Made by a program: the position numbers and the translations under genes. Shown here piece after piece: positions 47,279-58,678 of a stretch of 64,000 nucleotides of DNA; position 1 is the stretch's first letter; the number at the start of each line of letters is the position of its first letter. The stretch is from Amyloporia xantha. Taxonomy: Eukaryota; Basidiomycota; Agaricomycetes; Polyporales; Adustoporiaceae. Under the pieces are notes generated by a model. That model was not told the origin of the DNA. It worked only from the letters and a program-made list of their open reading frames with translations, and did no database searches. The stretch spans positions 868,001 to 932,000 of the forward strand of contig JAYKKR010000002.1 in assembly GCA_036971615.1 (NCBI GenBank). Reading direction: 5' to 3'.

Positions 47279-50200
47279 ATGTCTCGGTCATTCTTACAGG
47301 CATCTATCCCGGACCTCCTCAATGCGCTCTCCACAGACGAAAAGGTGTCACTACTTGGGGCTCCTAACTGGTGGAACACCAATGCCGTAGAACGTCTCGA
47401 GATCCCAGCTATTCGCATGAGTGATGGCCCCAATGTGCGGTAGTCTGTCATTCGGCACAACTTCGTTCTTGACCTTCCGCTAGGGAGTTAGAGGCTCTTC
47501 GCATTTTGTATCGACCCCAGCACAGTGTCTCCCCGTATGTGCCCTCTTTGCTTGGTCTATTGCCTGCTCACCCGATCCAAGTGTGCTACATCGATGGCCT
47601 CCACGTTCGACCCAGAACTCATCCGCCAAGTTGGCGTTTTCCTTGCTGAGGAGACCAAGATCAAGTCCTCGGTCATTCTCCTTGCACCAACTTGTAACAT
47701 ACAACGTAATCCACTTGGTGGGCGGGCTTTCGAATCTTTCTCGGAAGACCCACATCTATCCGGTGCGTCTTGTGATAGGTCTGAGAAGCTCCTGCTTAGT
47801 GAAAAACGATGGGGTTCAGGCACTCTCGCCGCTGCCTACGTTAACGGCCTTCAGTCCCAAGGAGTTGCTGCGACCATCAAACACTTTGTGGCCAATGATC
47901 AAGAGCACGAGCGAACCGCTGCAGACTCGGTCGTATCCGATCGCGCTCTACGTGAGATATACTTATACCCGTGAGCATTTTGATGGTTGGCCAGAGGCCT
48001 CAAGTAATGTCAACATGGTATGTAGCTTTATGTTAGCCCAGAAGCAAGCGCAGCCCTGGGCGTTCATGACCTCGTGAGCGGAGCCGTTTACGGTGCTTCT
48101 ATAGCAAATTGATTTGGCTTACGTGGAGGATAGGTATGGGCGGATCGGAAACGTTCACTGTTCAGAGAACCCCACCCTCATCGAAGATATCCTGCGCAAA
48201 GAATGGGGATTTGATGGAATCGTCATGAGCGACTGGTAAATCAGACCTTTTTGGCTTTATATACATACTAAAGAATTTTCCTTTCCAGGTTTGGGACGTA
48301 CAGCGTTGATCTCGCAATCAACGCCGGACTCGATCTAGAGATGCCCGGCCCGCCTCGCTGGCGCACTCCTTTACTTGTGACACATATGCTCTCTTCGCAG
48401 AAAGTTCTTCCATCTATGCTCGACAGGCGAGTCAGCACCATGCTCGAATTTGTACAACGGCAGGCGAAGCGGAATCCGGAGATCGTTTACGGCGACGGAA
48501 AAGAAAGGACCAGGGATACAAAAGAAGGACGGCAGTTCTGCAGGCGGCTTGCGGCGGCAGGCATGGTAGTGTTGCGAAATGAGAAGGACGTTTTGCCTAT
48601 CATAAGTGAACAAGGGAAACTGGTGAAAGTGGCACTCATTGGTCCTAACATGAAGGAGAGAGTTATATCCGGTGGTGGTTCCGCCGCTCTGAAAGCAAGT
48701 TATGTCGTGAGTCCCTTCGAAGGTCTGCTGTCTGGCGCACCTTCAGGGTTGCAATTTCATTACGAGGTTGGATGTTATGGTCAGTGTCCGGATCGCTTCA
48801 CGGATCTAGCTTCGCTTTCATGATACACGGGCTGAATTTTGTTTGGCATGTTTTTTATCAGCATACAAGTACACCCCGACTCTCGAGAGGTTGCTCAAAA
48901 CGAAATCGGGTGAACCTGGCTGGACTTGCATGTTTTACAATCACGATGCGGAGGGCAATCCTACTGGTCCGCCTATCGCTGAGTATCGCCTGACGGACAC
49001 GCGCATCAGGCTGAACGATTTCCTGCCAAGTGGATTGACACCTACATGGACCATCAAGTTACAAGGCCTGCTCACGGTGGACAAGACGGCAAAATACGAG
49101 CTTGGACTTACTGTCGCTGGGCGTGCAAAGCTATTCATCAACGGTGATCTGACGATCGATAACTGGACGAGACAGAGACCCGGAGAATTCTTTTACGGGT
49201 ACTTAAGCGATTGATGAAGTCCAAAATCATAGGCTGAATCATACATTTTGCAGCCAGGGCACAGTGGAAGAACTAGGCGTTGTGGAGCTCACGGCCGGAG
49301 AAGCCGTCGACCTCCTGGTTGAGTATACTAATACAAAGCCACCTGAAGGCCCAGAAGCAGATAGGTCACAGCCAGCGTTAATGCGGGGTGTGGTACGTTG
49401 ACGTCTCTGTAAAGTTCTATAACGAGTATCTAAGTTTATGTGGTCTAGCGTCTCGGTGGCTGTGAGAAGCTCGATCCAGACGAAGCTATAGAAGCCGCCG
49501 TTAAACTGGCAGCTTCATCCGACGTTGTCATTCTCGTCGCTGGGCTTTCGCCCGATTGGGAGAGCGAAGGATTCGACAGACCAACGTTGGACTTGCCAGG
49601 GAGAACAAATGAGCTTATCACCCGTATAGGCAAGGCGAACCCGAATACAGTTGTTTGCGTGCAAGCGGTGCGTGCCAGATCGCGTCTCGGGTCTGCAAGT
49701 ACGTATATTGACGTATTTGCCGGACAGGGCTCTGCTGTTTCCATGCCTTGGGCCAGCGATGTGCACGGGATAATCGAAACCTGGTACTCTGGCAACGAGA
49801 CTGGCAATGCTCTTGCGGATATTATCTATGGCTACGTCAATCCCAGTGGCCGTATGTCCCTCACCTTCCCTGTTCGTGAACAAGATATTCCAGCATACTT
49901 GAATATGCATAGCGAGCACGGAAAGATTCATTACCGAGAGGATTTGTTTGTTGGATACAAGTTCTATCAGGCCAAGGGCGTAGCACCCCTATTTCCATTC
50001 GGGTGCGTAGGGCTCACGATATTTTCCCGCAAGATTAACACGGGTCTCGTATAGCTTTGGCCTGTCGTACACAACATTCACCTTCTCAGATCTTTCGATC
50101 ACTGAGCCCAGCTTGCATGATGCCTCCTTGACCATCGACGTCTCCGTCACAGTCAATAACGTTGGTCCTGTGACAGGTTCAGAAGTGGTGCAGGTGTATG

Positions 50201-50460
50201 TGGCTTTTCCAGATCCCGGCATCACCATGCCACGGCTGCAACTTCGAGGATTCACGAAAGCCCACGATATAACTCCTGATAGTTCCAAGAGCGTGACAGT
50301 GTCGCTGGACAAGTATGCCTTTTCATTTTGGGACCCGAGAGAGCACGCATGGAGCGCGAAGGCAGGAGTGTATGAGATCTTCGTTGGTAAGAATAGCGCA
50401 GAAATGGTCCTACAGCGATCTTTTGAGTTGAAGGAGAGTTTTCTTTGGCGAGGATTATGA
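47279..50460 (+). CDS. GH3 beta-glucosidase with PA14 domain
   Basis: This enzyme hydrolyses terminal beta-glucosides such as cellobiose or other small glucosides. The start MSRSFLQASIPDLLNALSTDE (47279) fits fungal intracellular-type GH3 enzymes; no signal peptide is present. Family marks are LGAPNWWNTNAVERL, RMSDGPN(GVRGS), TCNIQRNPLGGRAFESFSEDP, GVAATIKHFVANDQEHER and the nucleophile Asp in GFDGIVMSDWFGTYS. The second GH3 domain has ISGGGSAALKASYVVSPFEG. A PA14 insert lies around 48860-49330 (YELGLTVAGRAKLFINGD). The acid/base Glu is likely in DWESEGFDRPTLDLPG. A fibronectin III-like end includes VNNVGPVTGSEVVQVYV. Over 800 residues in many exons are expected. Confidence 0.88.
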
Positions 50461-50742
50461 GAGAGTGGCTGTTTGGCATGTGACGAAACCTATCTTCGAC
50501 TCAGAACATACTTTCCTCACCAATATATACGTGTACTCTATTCGAAGTTCGATACATACAGAGCACCAAGTGACGAGCATGACACGATCAGGAATTTGAG
50601 GATGCGAATGTTATATGATTGTTTCGGTCACAACAGGCGAGTATCGGACGCTTACTATTCACCGACGGATCCTATAAATCGGATCAGAACGGAACTAGAT
50701 CTGGAAGTTCATGGCTTGTCATGGACGGGCCCTTCCAGGTAA
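50461..50742. other. Boundary between housekeeping block and transposon island
   Basis: This is the 3' flank of the beta-glucosidase gene. No gene was seen. A G10 run at 50757-50766 lies just inside the LINE fragment. Confidence 0.4.
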
Positions 50743-51391
50743 ACAGCGGCAAATTCGGGGGGGGGGAAATCCCTCAGCTATGATGCCGAAATGATGGCGC
50801 TTGCACGAGGTCTTCGCGAGGTAACTCGTGATGCCGAGTATGACATCATCCACATCACAATCCTGTCTGATAACAAGGCAGCATTGAAACAAATCATACG
50901 ACCCAACGTGGGGCCATCTCAGATGGCAGCCATATCAGGTTGTCAATCGATCCGGGAATTCCTTCAAGATAGACCGGATCGCACAGTAACCTTCATGTGG
51001 ATTCCTTCACACAAGGGAATTGAGCCAAATGAGCTGGTAGATAAACTAGCGAAAGAGGCACTAGAATCGGAACAACCGGAATTTGTTTCATACTCAATGG
51101 CACTCCAGCGGATTAAATCCCGCATGATGGCCAAATGGAATGCGCTAGCCAATGATCTGGAGAACACTAAATATAGGGGTAACCAATTATGGGTTACGGA
51201 AACACCCTTGCACGCAGCCACGGCCAAACGCACGTGGTTGCTAAAGCGAGTGGGAACATCGAATAAGGAAGCAGCGTGGGTAGCGCGCGTCCTTACAAAT
51301 CACTTCCCTAGCGGCGCATACCGCGAGAGATTCAACATAGCGGGCCCCATTGAATGCCTTTGTGGTCTCAGTGACGGCCCGGAAACACGGG
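50743..51391 (+). mobile_element. LINE 3' fragment (RNase H domain), left part
   Basis: The frame encodes the end of a non-LTR retrotransposon ORF2. RNase H residues are visible in YDAEMMALARGL, ITILSDNKAALKQI and VTFMWIPSHKGIEPNELVDKLAKEA. After it comes a linker and the start of a zinc-knuckle-like motif (IECLCGLSDGPETR). No reverse transcriptase domain lies upstream, so the copy is 5'-truncated, as is usual for LINEs. The hAT element at 51392 interrupts the frame after the codon for Thr-Arg; the frame resumes at 55386. Confidence 0.75.
51384..51391. repeat. 8-bp target site duplication, left (hAT)
   Basis: AACACGGG occurs here and at 55378-55385, directly flanking the hAT element. Removing the element and one copy restores the LINE frame. 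Confidence 0.9.
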
Positions 51392-54300
51392 TAGTGATGT
51401 GCAAAGCCCGGCTTCGAGCCGTTGGCCGAGCCTGACCGGGCCCACTTAGGCCGAGCCAGGCCAGGCTTCGGTGGACGGCTTGCGAGGGCTTAGGGCCCGG
51501 CCTCAACCCTCCGGAAGCCGGAGCCGAGCCTTGAGCCCACGGCTTATAAGTCTGTAAATAGTGGCTGAACCGTCCGAATTCGAAACTATATAGTTTATTT
51601 CAGCCACAGATTTGGCTGCATTTAGTAACAAGGGACCCACATTGCCGGAGTAAATCACCTTCTAATGCCCCCGCGCCTCATGTCCCCCATTGACGGCGGG
51701 GAGGCTGTGCTTTCGACTAAACGGGCAAGACGCCCGGCTGCCAGGGTTACTGATGCTTCCAACGCAGCTGAACCAGAGCTTGCCTCGCACAAGAGAGCTG
51801 TTGAAGCTCACCGTACTGCCACTGCGAGCATACTCGCAGTTGCAACGCCAAGCTCACCCAGTACCTCCGCTAGCAATACAGCGCTCCTTTCTAAGCGGCG
51901 CCGCGATGTTGACCAGCCCGACTCTGACAATCCGACAGTTGAGGCCGACTCGGCCAGCGTTCTAAGCGCAGAACAGGTAGAAGGATGAGGTGAGTTGTTG
52001 GCAATCACCTCATGAATGTAAGATACTACAGATTTGTGTGCCAGGCTCGAAGCGAGCGCGTCGCACAGAGTCCGTCACATCGGACGGTCATGCCAGCAGT
52101 GTGGAAGCAGACAGCACGGCTCACGTAGGAACAGACAATGGTAAGTTCTTGCGCTTTTCTGAACCTAAGCATCGTTCCATAACTAATTCATATGCTTAGC
52201 TCAACCCGGCCCGACCCAGAAAGCAGCCCAAGGACGTGTTCACCGAGCCTCAGTACAAGACGCTGATGATAGCGACGACGACATCGAGCTTATCGACATG
52301 TCGGAGCCGTCAAAACCCCGTCAAGAGGCACGTAGCCGCGATATCGAGCAGTTCTTCTCAGCACCCTACAACAAGGCAATCACGAACGGCGCGCATAAGG
52401 CGCATCGCAACTGTCAAATCTGCACGTATGTACTTGATTTCGTTTAATCTCATTTTTAGTCTAGTGCCGATTTACAAGATATTATCAGGAAGAAGCAGGG
52501 ACATATTGTCGCCTATGTCTCTGAAGTCACCACCCTTCGGCGGCATATGCAATCCGTACATAAGGTATGTGTATAGATGGCTATGTGATTGACTAAATTA
52601 ACATTTTATCTATAGGGTGAATATCTTGCATGGTGCGACAAGAATCAATTCGTATCCATGCTTCCGCAGGACTCGAAACGACGGCGTGAGCAGGAGAAGG
52701 CAGACCGGCAAACGCGATTAGATCCACATCTTCGCGAGCGGCCTCAAAAAGAACGTGTTATTCCATATACACATGACCTGTTTCGGCAGGCCGCTATAGA
52801 GTGGCTGATTGCCACAGATCAGGTGAAGTTGACCGAAACAGTCATCCCTTCCAATAATGAATTGCCTTTCCAGCCATTGCAAGCTCTTGAGCATCCAGCG
52901 TTCAAGAATATGATTAATATAGCAGCGCGGTCAGTCGAAGGCGTCAAGATTCCCGACCGCAAGCAAACACGCAGCGCGATCATCGAGATGTTCAAACAGC
53001 AGCTGACCCATTTGCGTGCAAGACTGACGGTCTGTATATATCATTAGTAGGATCGACAAGTTTTGCTAATTGCAATTCAGAGTGATGCAGTGACGGGTGA
53101 TGTGAGCCTGACATGCGATGCATGGCAGGCCTCAAATTCGGATGGCTACTTTGCCGTCACTGCGCATTGGATTGAGGAGCTCAAACCCGGCGCATTGGAT
53201 TGAGGAGCTCAAACCCGGCGCGTGGGAGCTTCAGTCTGCACTGCTTGGCTTCACACGGTTGAATACGACACATAACGGCCGAAAGCTTGGGCTGGCGCTC
53301 TTCAAGATCGTCACCCGCGTGGGCATTGCGCACAAGGTGAGCATCTCTATCCTGCAAAAGAACTATGTAATTGATGTTCGCTTGCGCAGATTGGCTATGT
53401 CACATGTGACAATGCAACGAATAATGACAGCATGATGACATTCTTCGCGCAGCATATCTCGACGGCCACAGGGAAACCATTCGATGGTGAAAAGCGACGC
53501 ATCCGGCAAGTATTCATAATCCAATGATGTACAATAACCTGATGAAGATGTCCAGTTGCCTAGCCCATATCATCAACTTAGCAACGCAAGCCCTCATAAC
53601 AGCTTACAGCAAATCGAAGCATTACGATCCCCAGCAGCCAGACGCAGATCTCGCGAACCCTATTGGTGTGTACCGTGACGAAGTAGGCATTGTGCGGACC
53701 ATCACTGTCAAGGTAACCATGAATCTTTTTGAGTGCGACTATACTCATCATGAGTATAGGAACGTTCGTCAGCTAAACGCAAGCAGCTCTTCAAAGACCT
53801 TCAGACTCAGAAGGATATCCCGTCGCCGCACCAACTCTTACTAGACATGCCTGTCCGATGGTCATCAACATATGTCATGCTTGAGCGCGCTGAGGCCTTG
53901 AGTGAAGTAAGATTGTAACTATTTGCTTATTACAGTATTACTTATAGTTTTGCATTAGTTCGTAGATCGATTTGTCTTCGAAATTGCTCGGGATGAAAAG
54001 GATCGTGTCAAACGGCAGAAGCTCACAGATCTCGAGCTCACATCAGATGAATGGGATCGAATCAAGCTCTTCTTGGACCTTCTCACAGTGAGATATTCTT
54101 TCCGCTGAATACTTTATACTAAAGTCAATGTTTGCAGCATGCAAGCAATGCGCAACAAGCCTTCTCGTCAGACACAGCCCCTTCACTACACCTTGCCCTA
54201 CCAGCACTCGAGGCATTACATAAGGCATGGTTGAGCCGAGCCGAGCGTATCAAATATGCCCATTTCCATGGTGCACTAGAAGTTGCGCTTGCAAAAGTGG

Positions 54301-55377
54301 ACGAGTATTACAATAAGACTGCAGATTCTGAGGTATACATATTTGCAATGTGTATGTATTCATCTGTGATCTCCGTAGGCTATCATGGCTAACAGCCCGT
54401 CAGTACTTGACCCTGCACAGAAGCAAAACCACATCCGCAAGCATTGGGGAGATGCATTGCTTAAAGAAGCGTTGGCTATGGCCGAAGAGATTGTATGTAT
54501 TAAATCACCAGCATGAATAAGCACTGATGTCATTTCCGTAATAGTATAAGGCACGACACAAGCGTATACATGCCGATGGTGCAGTATCACAGCCGGAGTC
54601 GTCAAGGCATGGCAAATCGGCCCACAGCAAAGTCCGCAAACTGCTCCGTGAACTGTCAGATGACGAGGATGACAACTCCATCAGTGCAAGATGATCCTCA
54701 TAAGCCATGGCTTCGTGGGTTTAATCTCTATCTTGATTCAAAGGATACTCTTGGTGATCATTCCATTATTGAATGGTGGGGCGTATGTACTACCTCTTGC
54801 ACTAATTGCTATTGTATACTCATTGGTTCTCATTAAGTTCAATGCTGGACGTTATCCCGTCTGGGCATCTCTGGCCCACGACTTTCTCGCTGTAATGGCG
54901 TCTTCGGTCTCGAGCGAACGTGCCTTCTCATCTGCAGGGATTACAATTAGTAAGCGACGCAACCGATTGAAGGCTGATATTGTCGAGGCGCTTCAGGGCC
55001 TTAAATGCGCACTTCGAACTGACCTTCTCTTCCGCGAGCTGCCTTCGCCAGCTACCGAAGCTGATTTGTTTGAGACTGCGGTTCAGACACAGCCAGTTGA
55101 CAAAGATGGGGGATGGGATTGCTTGGTAGAAGATCTCGAGGAGACTGAACTTGTCTATAATGGTGATGATGATGACGAGGATGTAACTATGTTAATGCTA
55201 GATGAGTCGTAAAAGTCATTCCTTGGATACAATAAGCCGTGGCCTAAGCCTGAGCCGAGCCGTGGCCTGACTGAAGCCGTGGCCTAGGGCCCGGCCTGAA
55301 TGCTCATGGAGCCTGAGCCCTGCAAAGCCGAGCCGTAGCCCCGGCTTTCAGGCCGAGCCGAGCCGTGCACATCACTA
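51392..55377 (+). mobile_element. hAT DNA transposon, 3,986 bp, nested in a LINE
   Basis: The ends share a 12-bp inverted repeat TAGTGATGTGCA, followed on each side by 130-150 bp of GCC/GAGCC-rich subterminal repeats (51400-51545, 55235-55370). An 8-bp target duplication (AACACGGG) flanks it, the hAT hallmark. Inside is a spliced hAT transposase on the plus strand. The element is complete in outline, but the transposase carries a frame-breaking duplication. Confidence 0.92.
51665..55212 (+). pseudogene. hAT transposase, broken by a 28-bp tandem duplication
   Basis: A chain of exons encodes a hAT transposase: a Ser/Ala-rich N-terminus, a BED-like finger (HRNCQIC...TLRRHMQSVHK), HDLFRQAAIEWLIATDQ, the catalytic Asp region LTCDAWQASNSDGYFAV, a second Asp in GYVTCDNATNND, RWSSTYVMLERAEAL, and the C-terminal dimerisation block with the catalytic Glu (SSVSSERAFSSAGITISKRRNRL). 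It ends with an acidic tail at 55212. At 53162-53217 a 28-bp unit starting gcgcattggattgagg is repeated in tandem, which shifts the frame and gives an early stop right after the first catalytic Asp region. Confidence 0.8.
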
Positions 55378-55385
55378 AACACGGG
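55378..55385. repeat. 8-bp target site duplication, right (hAT)
   Basis: This is the second copy of AACACGGG, matching 51384-51391. Confidence 0.9.
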
Positions 55386-55775
55386 AGCACATTCTGTTTG
55401 AGTGTCCATACTGGATACGTACCAAAGGAGCGTGGGTATCCCCTGCGTCCCAAGAGGAAAGTCATCAAGACAGAAGGAGGCGCTCGCAGCGCCACTGGAC
55501 GGAAGATGACGTATTGGAGTTCCTCCGGCTAAACAGCTGGGTGGCAACATTCGAATGGGCCGAGATTCTATCTATGGCTCACGAGGATCGTGAGGAGGGA
55601 GATTACCATTCGCTTGCGAATGCGACGCTCCATGCCCACACTAAAGGACGAGTGGCGGCCTGGAAGAAATTCCATGAGGAACGCCACTTAGACCCGGATG
55701 CTGTTGAACGATCAGTTTCCAACTATAGTAGTCGCACTTCCATACTTGGTAGTCAGTACTTACTCATTTCTATGA
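55386..55775 (+). mobile_element. LINE 3' fragment, right part
   Basis: The LINE frame resumes directly after the target duplication with EHILFECPYWIRTKGAW, completing a CCHC-like motif begun at 51355 (C..C...H....C). It continues through DDVLEFLRLNSWVATFEWAE and AHTKGRVAAWKKFHEERH to a stop near 55795. The 3' end is overrun by the start of a copia-type LTR. Confidence 0.7.
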
Positions 55776-56005
55776 TGTTCTATGATGTTCCATAGTATGC
55801 TCTTGTCTTACTTCATAGGCTCCACTTTCTTACTAAGAAATCTCCACTATGATTTCATTATGACTTCATATCTTACTCAGATATTCTATAGGTTTCTGGA
55901 TACGATTACTAAGGAGCCTTTCATGCATGTATATAAGCAGGGCCTTACAGCCCACTAGAATACAAGACGGATTAGCCTCCTCTCCTCTATAGTCTGCGCT
56001 CAACA
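55776..56005 (+). mobile_element. Copia-type 5' LTR
   Basis: The LTR begins TGTT (55776, or 55786 because the word tatgatgttc is repeated) and ends AACA directly before the primer site. It contains a TATATAAG box at 55930-55937. About 220-230 bp is within the range of fungal copia LTRs. No matching 3' LTR is visible in the window. Confidence 0.6.
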
Positions 56006-56022
56006 GGTTATGAGCCCGCGCT
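56006..56022 (+). promoter_or_regulatory. Primer binding site matching a half initiator tRNA-Met
   Basis: GGTTATGAGCCCGCGCT follows the LTR end directly. It is complementary to the anticodon-stem region of eukaryotic initiator tRNA-Met (…GGGCUCAUAACC), not to its 3' end. Drosophila copia and relatives prime from such a cut tRNA. This places the element among copia-type elements with half-tRNA priming. Confidence 0.6.
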
Positions 56023-56908
56023 CTAATCTGTCTGACTACTGTGCAGTCATCTGTCTTCACTCTTCTATTTGCGCTTTCACTTTCTCTTTTGCGCATTTAC
56101 CCCTTCTATTGCCTTCTTCTTATAAGGCCCCTTAGTAGACTACGTAAGTACACAGTCCTCAGTTTTGTGACGAACTCTTGGGAGTCTGCACTTCAGTGGG
56201 CGGCTCTTAGAGGTCCAAATCCTCTCCTGGGAATAAGGCACCTTACGCGAAATAGTCAAAGGCGTAACAGGGCCCTCAGGCAACTGCGAAACAAAACTCT
56301 GCGGCTCCATAGGTAGCTGTAGATAGAAGTACTATACAGTAGTTAGCTAGGCCTTGGGCAATACCCTCTGCGGCATAGTCTCGTCTCGATCGCTCACTTC
56401 CCTCGACTCTACCCTGCGTCTTGGCTATTTCGGCTAGCTGGGACAAAGGTTCACTTCAATAAGTGTCCATCTTTGAGCTAGAGACGTTGACTTCTTCATC
56501 AGAAGCAGCTGATCCAGTGGCAGATCAATCTCAGTCAGGCGACTCAGAGGGATCTTCACCAGAGCCAGTACAGCTTATATCTGTCTACCCAACAGATTAT
56601 AGCTGGAAATTCCCTTACGCAGGCGATTATATTGGTGGTCTTACAAGCGACGATCTTGGTTATTTTCCATACAATATTGAAAGTAACTCTCTTAGTCACA
56701 CTGACAGTGAAGAGTACTTTCCAAACCTCTCCATTACATTTTGGGCTACACTTCTTCGATCCGATCCTTTTGATCAAGAAGTTAAAGAGGTTAAACCAGA
56801 TCGATCAACTCCATCAATTCCTCAATCAATTCCATCAATTTCTCGATCACCTTCCATCGCCTATCTCCTTCAGTCTGACACTCGCCCTGACATTTTATTC
56901 TGATCGCC
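56023..56908 (+). other. Copia leader region
   Basis: This is untranslated leader between the primer site and gag. A long open frame (56463-56903) overlaps it but has no ATG at its start and a Ser/Asp/Pro-rich composition without family; it may be a passively open frame. Confidence 0.45.
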
Positions 56909-58282
56909 ATGGATCCCTCCAAGATTCCTACCTCCACCATTCCCATTTTTGATGGCACAAACTATATTGCCTGGTCTAACGCCATGCGAGGTGTTTTTAG
57001 ATGGTCTGGTTCCTGGAACATTGTTGAAGGGAATTCAGGCACACCTCTTCCTCGTCCTACTGCTGCAGCTGCTGGAGAAGACCTCCCTACAATCCAGGCT
57101 GCTTGGGATGAGAAAAATGACAAGGCACTTGGTTTGATGACCATCTATATTTCCTCCTCGCTACAATTCCTCATTGGCAATACTACCACTGCTGCTGCAG
57201 CGTGGAAAGCAATTAAAGATCAGTATGCCAAACCTGGTGCTGTTGGTGCATTTGTCTACTTTCAACAATTATTCAATACTCGCTTTGACGATGCCCAACC
57301 TCTTCGCCCTCAGATAACAGCACTTGAGGAAATTCGTAGCCGTACCGTTGATGCTGGGATTGCCATCTCAGATCAATTTGCTGCCCTCATTATTGTCAAC
57401 GCCTTGCCCAATTCTTATCAGACCATTGCTTCGACTCTGCTGGCTACAGTTACAGACCTTTCTAAACTTAAACCAGCAGATGTCATCCCCAAAATAATTG
57501 AGGAAGAAGCTAGACGTCAGGCCTCTAAAAATGCTAATGTCTCTCGTGTCTCGTCGACTACTCGTCTCCCAAAGAAATGTAATATCTGTGGGAAGACTAA
57601 TCACTCGACTGAGAACCATTGGCCTGATGGAAAGCCACCTCAAAAGGGGAATAAGCAGGGCAAAGGCAAGGGCAAGCAAGGCGGTAATCAAGGAGGAAAT
57701 AATAAGGGAAGTGGACAGAATCATGGTCAAAATAATGGTAATAATGGAGCTTCACAAGGACAGGGATCTGGTGCAAAAGTTAACAATCTTCTTATAGAAT
57801 CTGTACCAGATGTAACGGTAGCATCTTCTTCGTCCAAATCAATTAACCTTTCCCTGTACCATGTGGGAGATGAGATCGCAAGATGGATGGTTGATTCAGG
57901 TTGCACTTCACATGTCACAAATGTCTTTGACGATTTTGATCACTATCATGAATTTCCAGTACCTGGTCATGCGCACTTAGCCGGCGCAGATAAAACCATA
58001 GATATCAAAGGTGTTGGAATAGTTCTTCTGCGACATCAGAATAGTGATGGAATCATTGTCAACCTGACTCTTAAATCTGTCCTTTATATTCCTGAAGCGT
58101 CTCATCGTTTCTTCGCTCCACGTACCATTATTGACCAAGGAGGCTGCTATAGTGCCCATGGGGACACTATGAATTTTTGGGCAGGCTCCAAACCGGGTGA
58201 GAACCTAATCCTCACTGCGCGATCAAGCCATGATGGTTCAGGTTTCTATTGGCTTGAAACCAACAGCAGTACACACAGTTAG
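56909..58282 (+). CDS. Copia gag-protease remnant
   Basis: This 457-residue frame starts at ATG 56909. The gag part (PIFDGTNYIAWSNAMRGVF, LTAEEIRSRT-type helices, FAALIIVNALPNSYQTIAS) is typical of Ty1/copia gag (UBN2-like). A zinc knuckle CNICGKTNHSTENH has a CX2CX4HX4H spacing, with His instead of the usual last Cys. A Lys/Gly/Asn-rich basic stretch follows, then the protease with the active-site triplet DSGCTSH. The frame stops after LETNSSTHS, where the integrase pre-domain should begin, so integrase and reverse transcriptase are missing. It is probably a deletion derivative. Confidence 0.85.
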   Translation: MDPSKIPTSTIPIFDGTNYIAWSNAMRGVFRWSGSWNIVEGNSGTPLPRPTAAAAGEDLPTIQAAWDEKNDKALGLMTIYISSSLQFLIGNTTTAAAAWKAIKDQYAKPGAVGAFVYFQQLFNTRFDDAQPLRPQITALEEIRSRTVDAGIAISDQFAALIIVNALPNSYQTIASTLLATVTDLSKLKPADVIPKIIEEEARRQASKNANVSRVSSTTRLPKKCNICGKTNHSTENHWPDGKPPQKGNKQGKGKGKQGGNQGGNNKGSGQNHGQNNGNNGASQGQGSGAKVNNLLIESVPDVTVASSSSKSINLSLYHVGDEIARWMVDSGCTSHVTNVFDDFDHYHEFPVPGHAHLAGADKTIDIKGVGIVLLRHQNSDGIIVNLTLKSVLYIPEASHRFFAPRTIIDQGGCYSAHGDTMNFWAGSKPGENLILTARSSHDGSGFYWLETNSSTHS

Positions 58283-58678
58283 ACTTGAGATTTTCACAGA
58301 AGTTTGGTATACGTAGACTTGAGCATTGTAGCAAAATTTCCTACATCTGCCATGTATACAAACCCAGGTTATAAGAATCTGCCACATACAATCAACTCAT
58401 ATTGACAATCCTATATGCACATCTTATATGCACAGTATATGCACAGTGCACAGTGCTTTGAGAGTGAGACCAGAATATGTTGATGATATCAGTGTATACA
58501 AATGCGAGGGGTCATTGCACTTACATTGACTGTATATGCAACTTGGAGTGAGCTACCTGTGAGTCTAGGCTCATACTTGGAGTGAGCTACCTGTGAGTCT
58601 AGGCTCATACAGCTAGACTCATGCAGCAGTACACACAGTTAGACTTGAGAGGCTCATATACTTAGGTAGACCCAGTGA
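58283..58678. repeat. Short duplications after the copia remnant
   Basis: A 25-bp word (gcagtacacacagttagact…) at 58265-58290 recurs at 58625-58650, and a 34-bp unit starting acttggagtgagctacctgt is repeated in tandem at 58541-58608. These look like deletion or slippage scars. No coding sequence was seen. Confidence 0.6.

Noticed and set aside
47279..50460. Secreted cellulolytic beta-glucosidase
   Set aside because: No signal peptide is visible at the best start, so a cytosolic enzyme is more likely.
56463..56903. 147-codon frame before copia gag as a separate gene
   Set aside because: It has no ATG at its start and lies in the leader between primer site and gag; most likely passively open.
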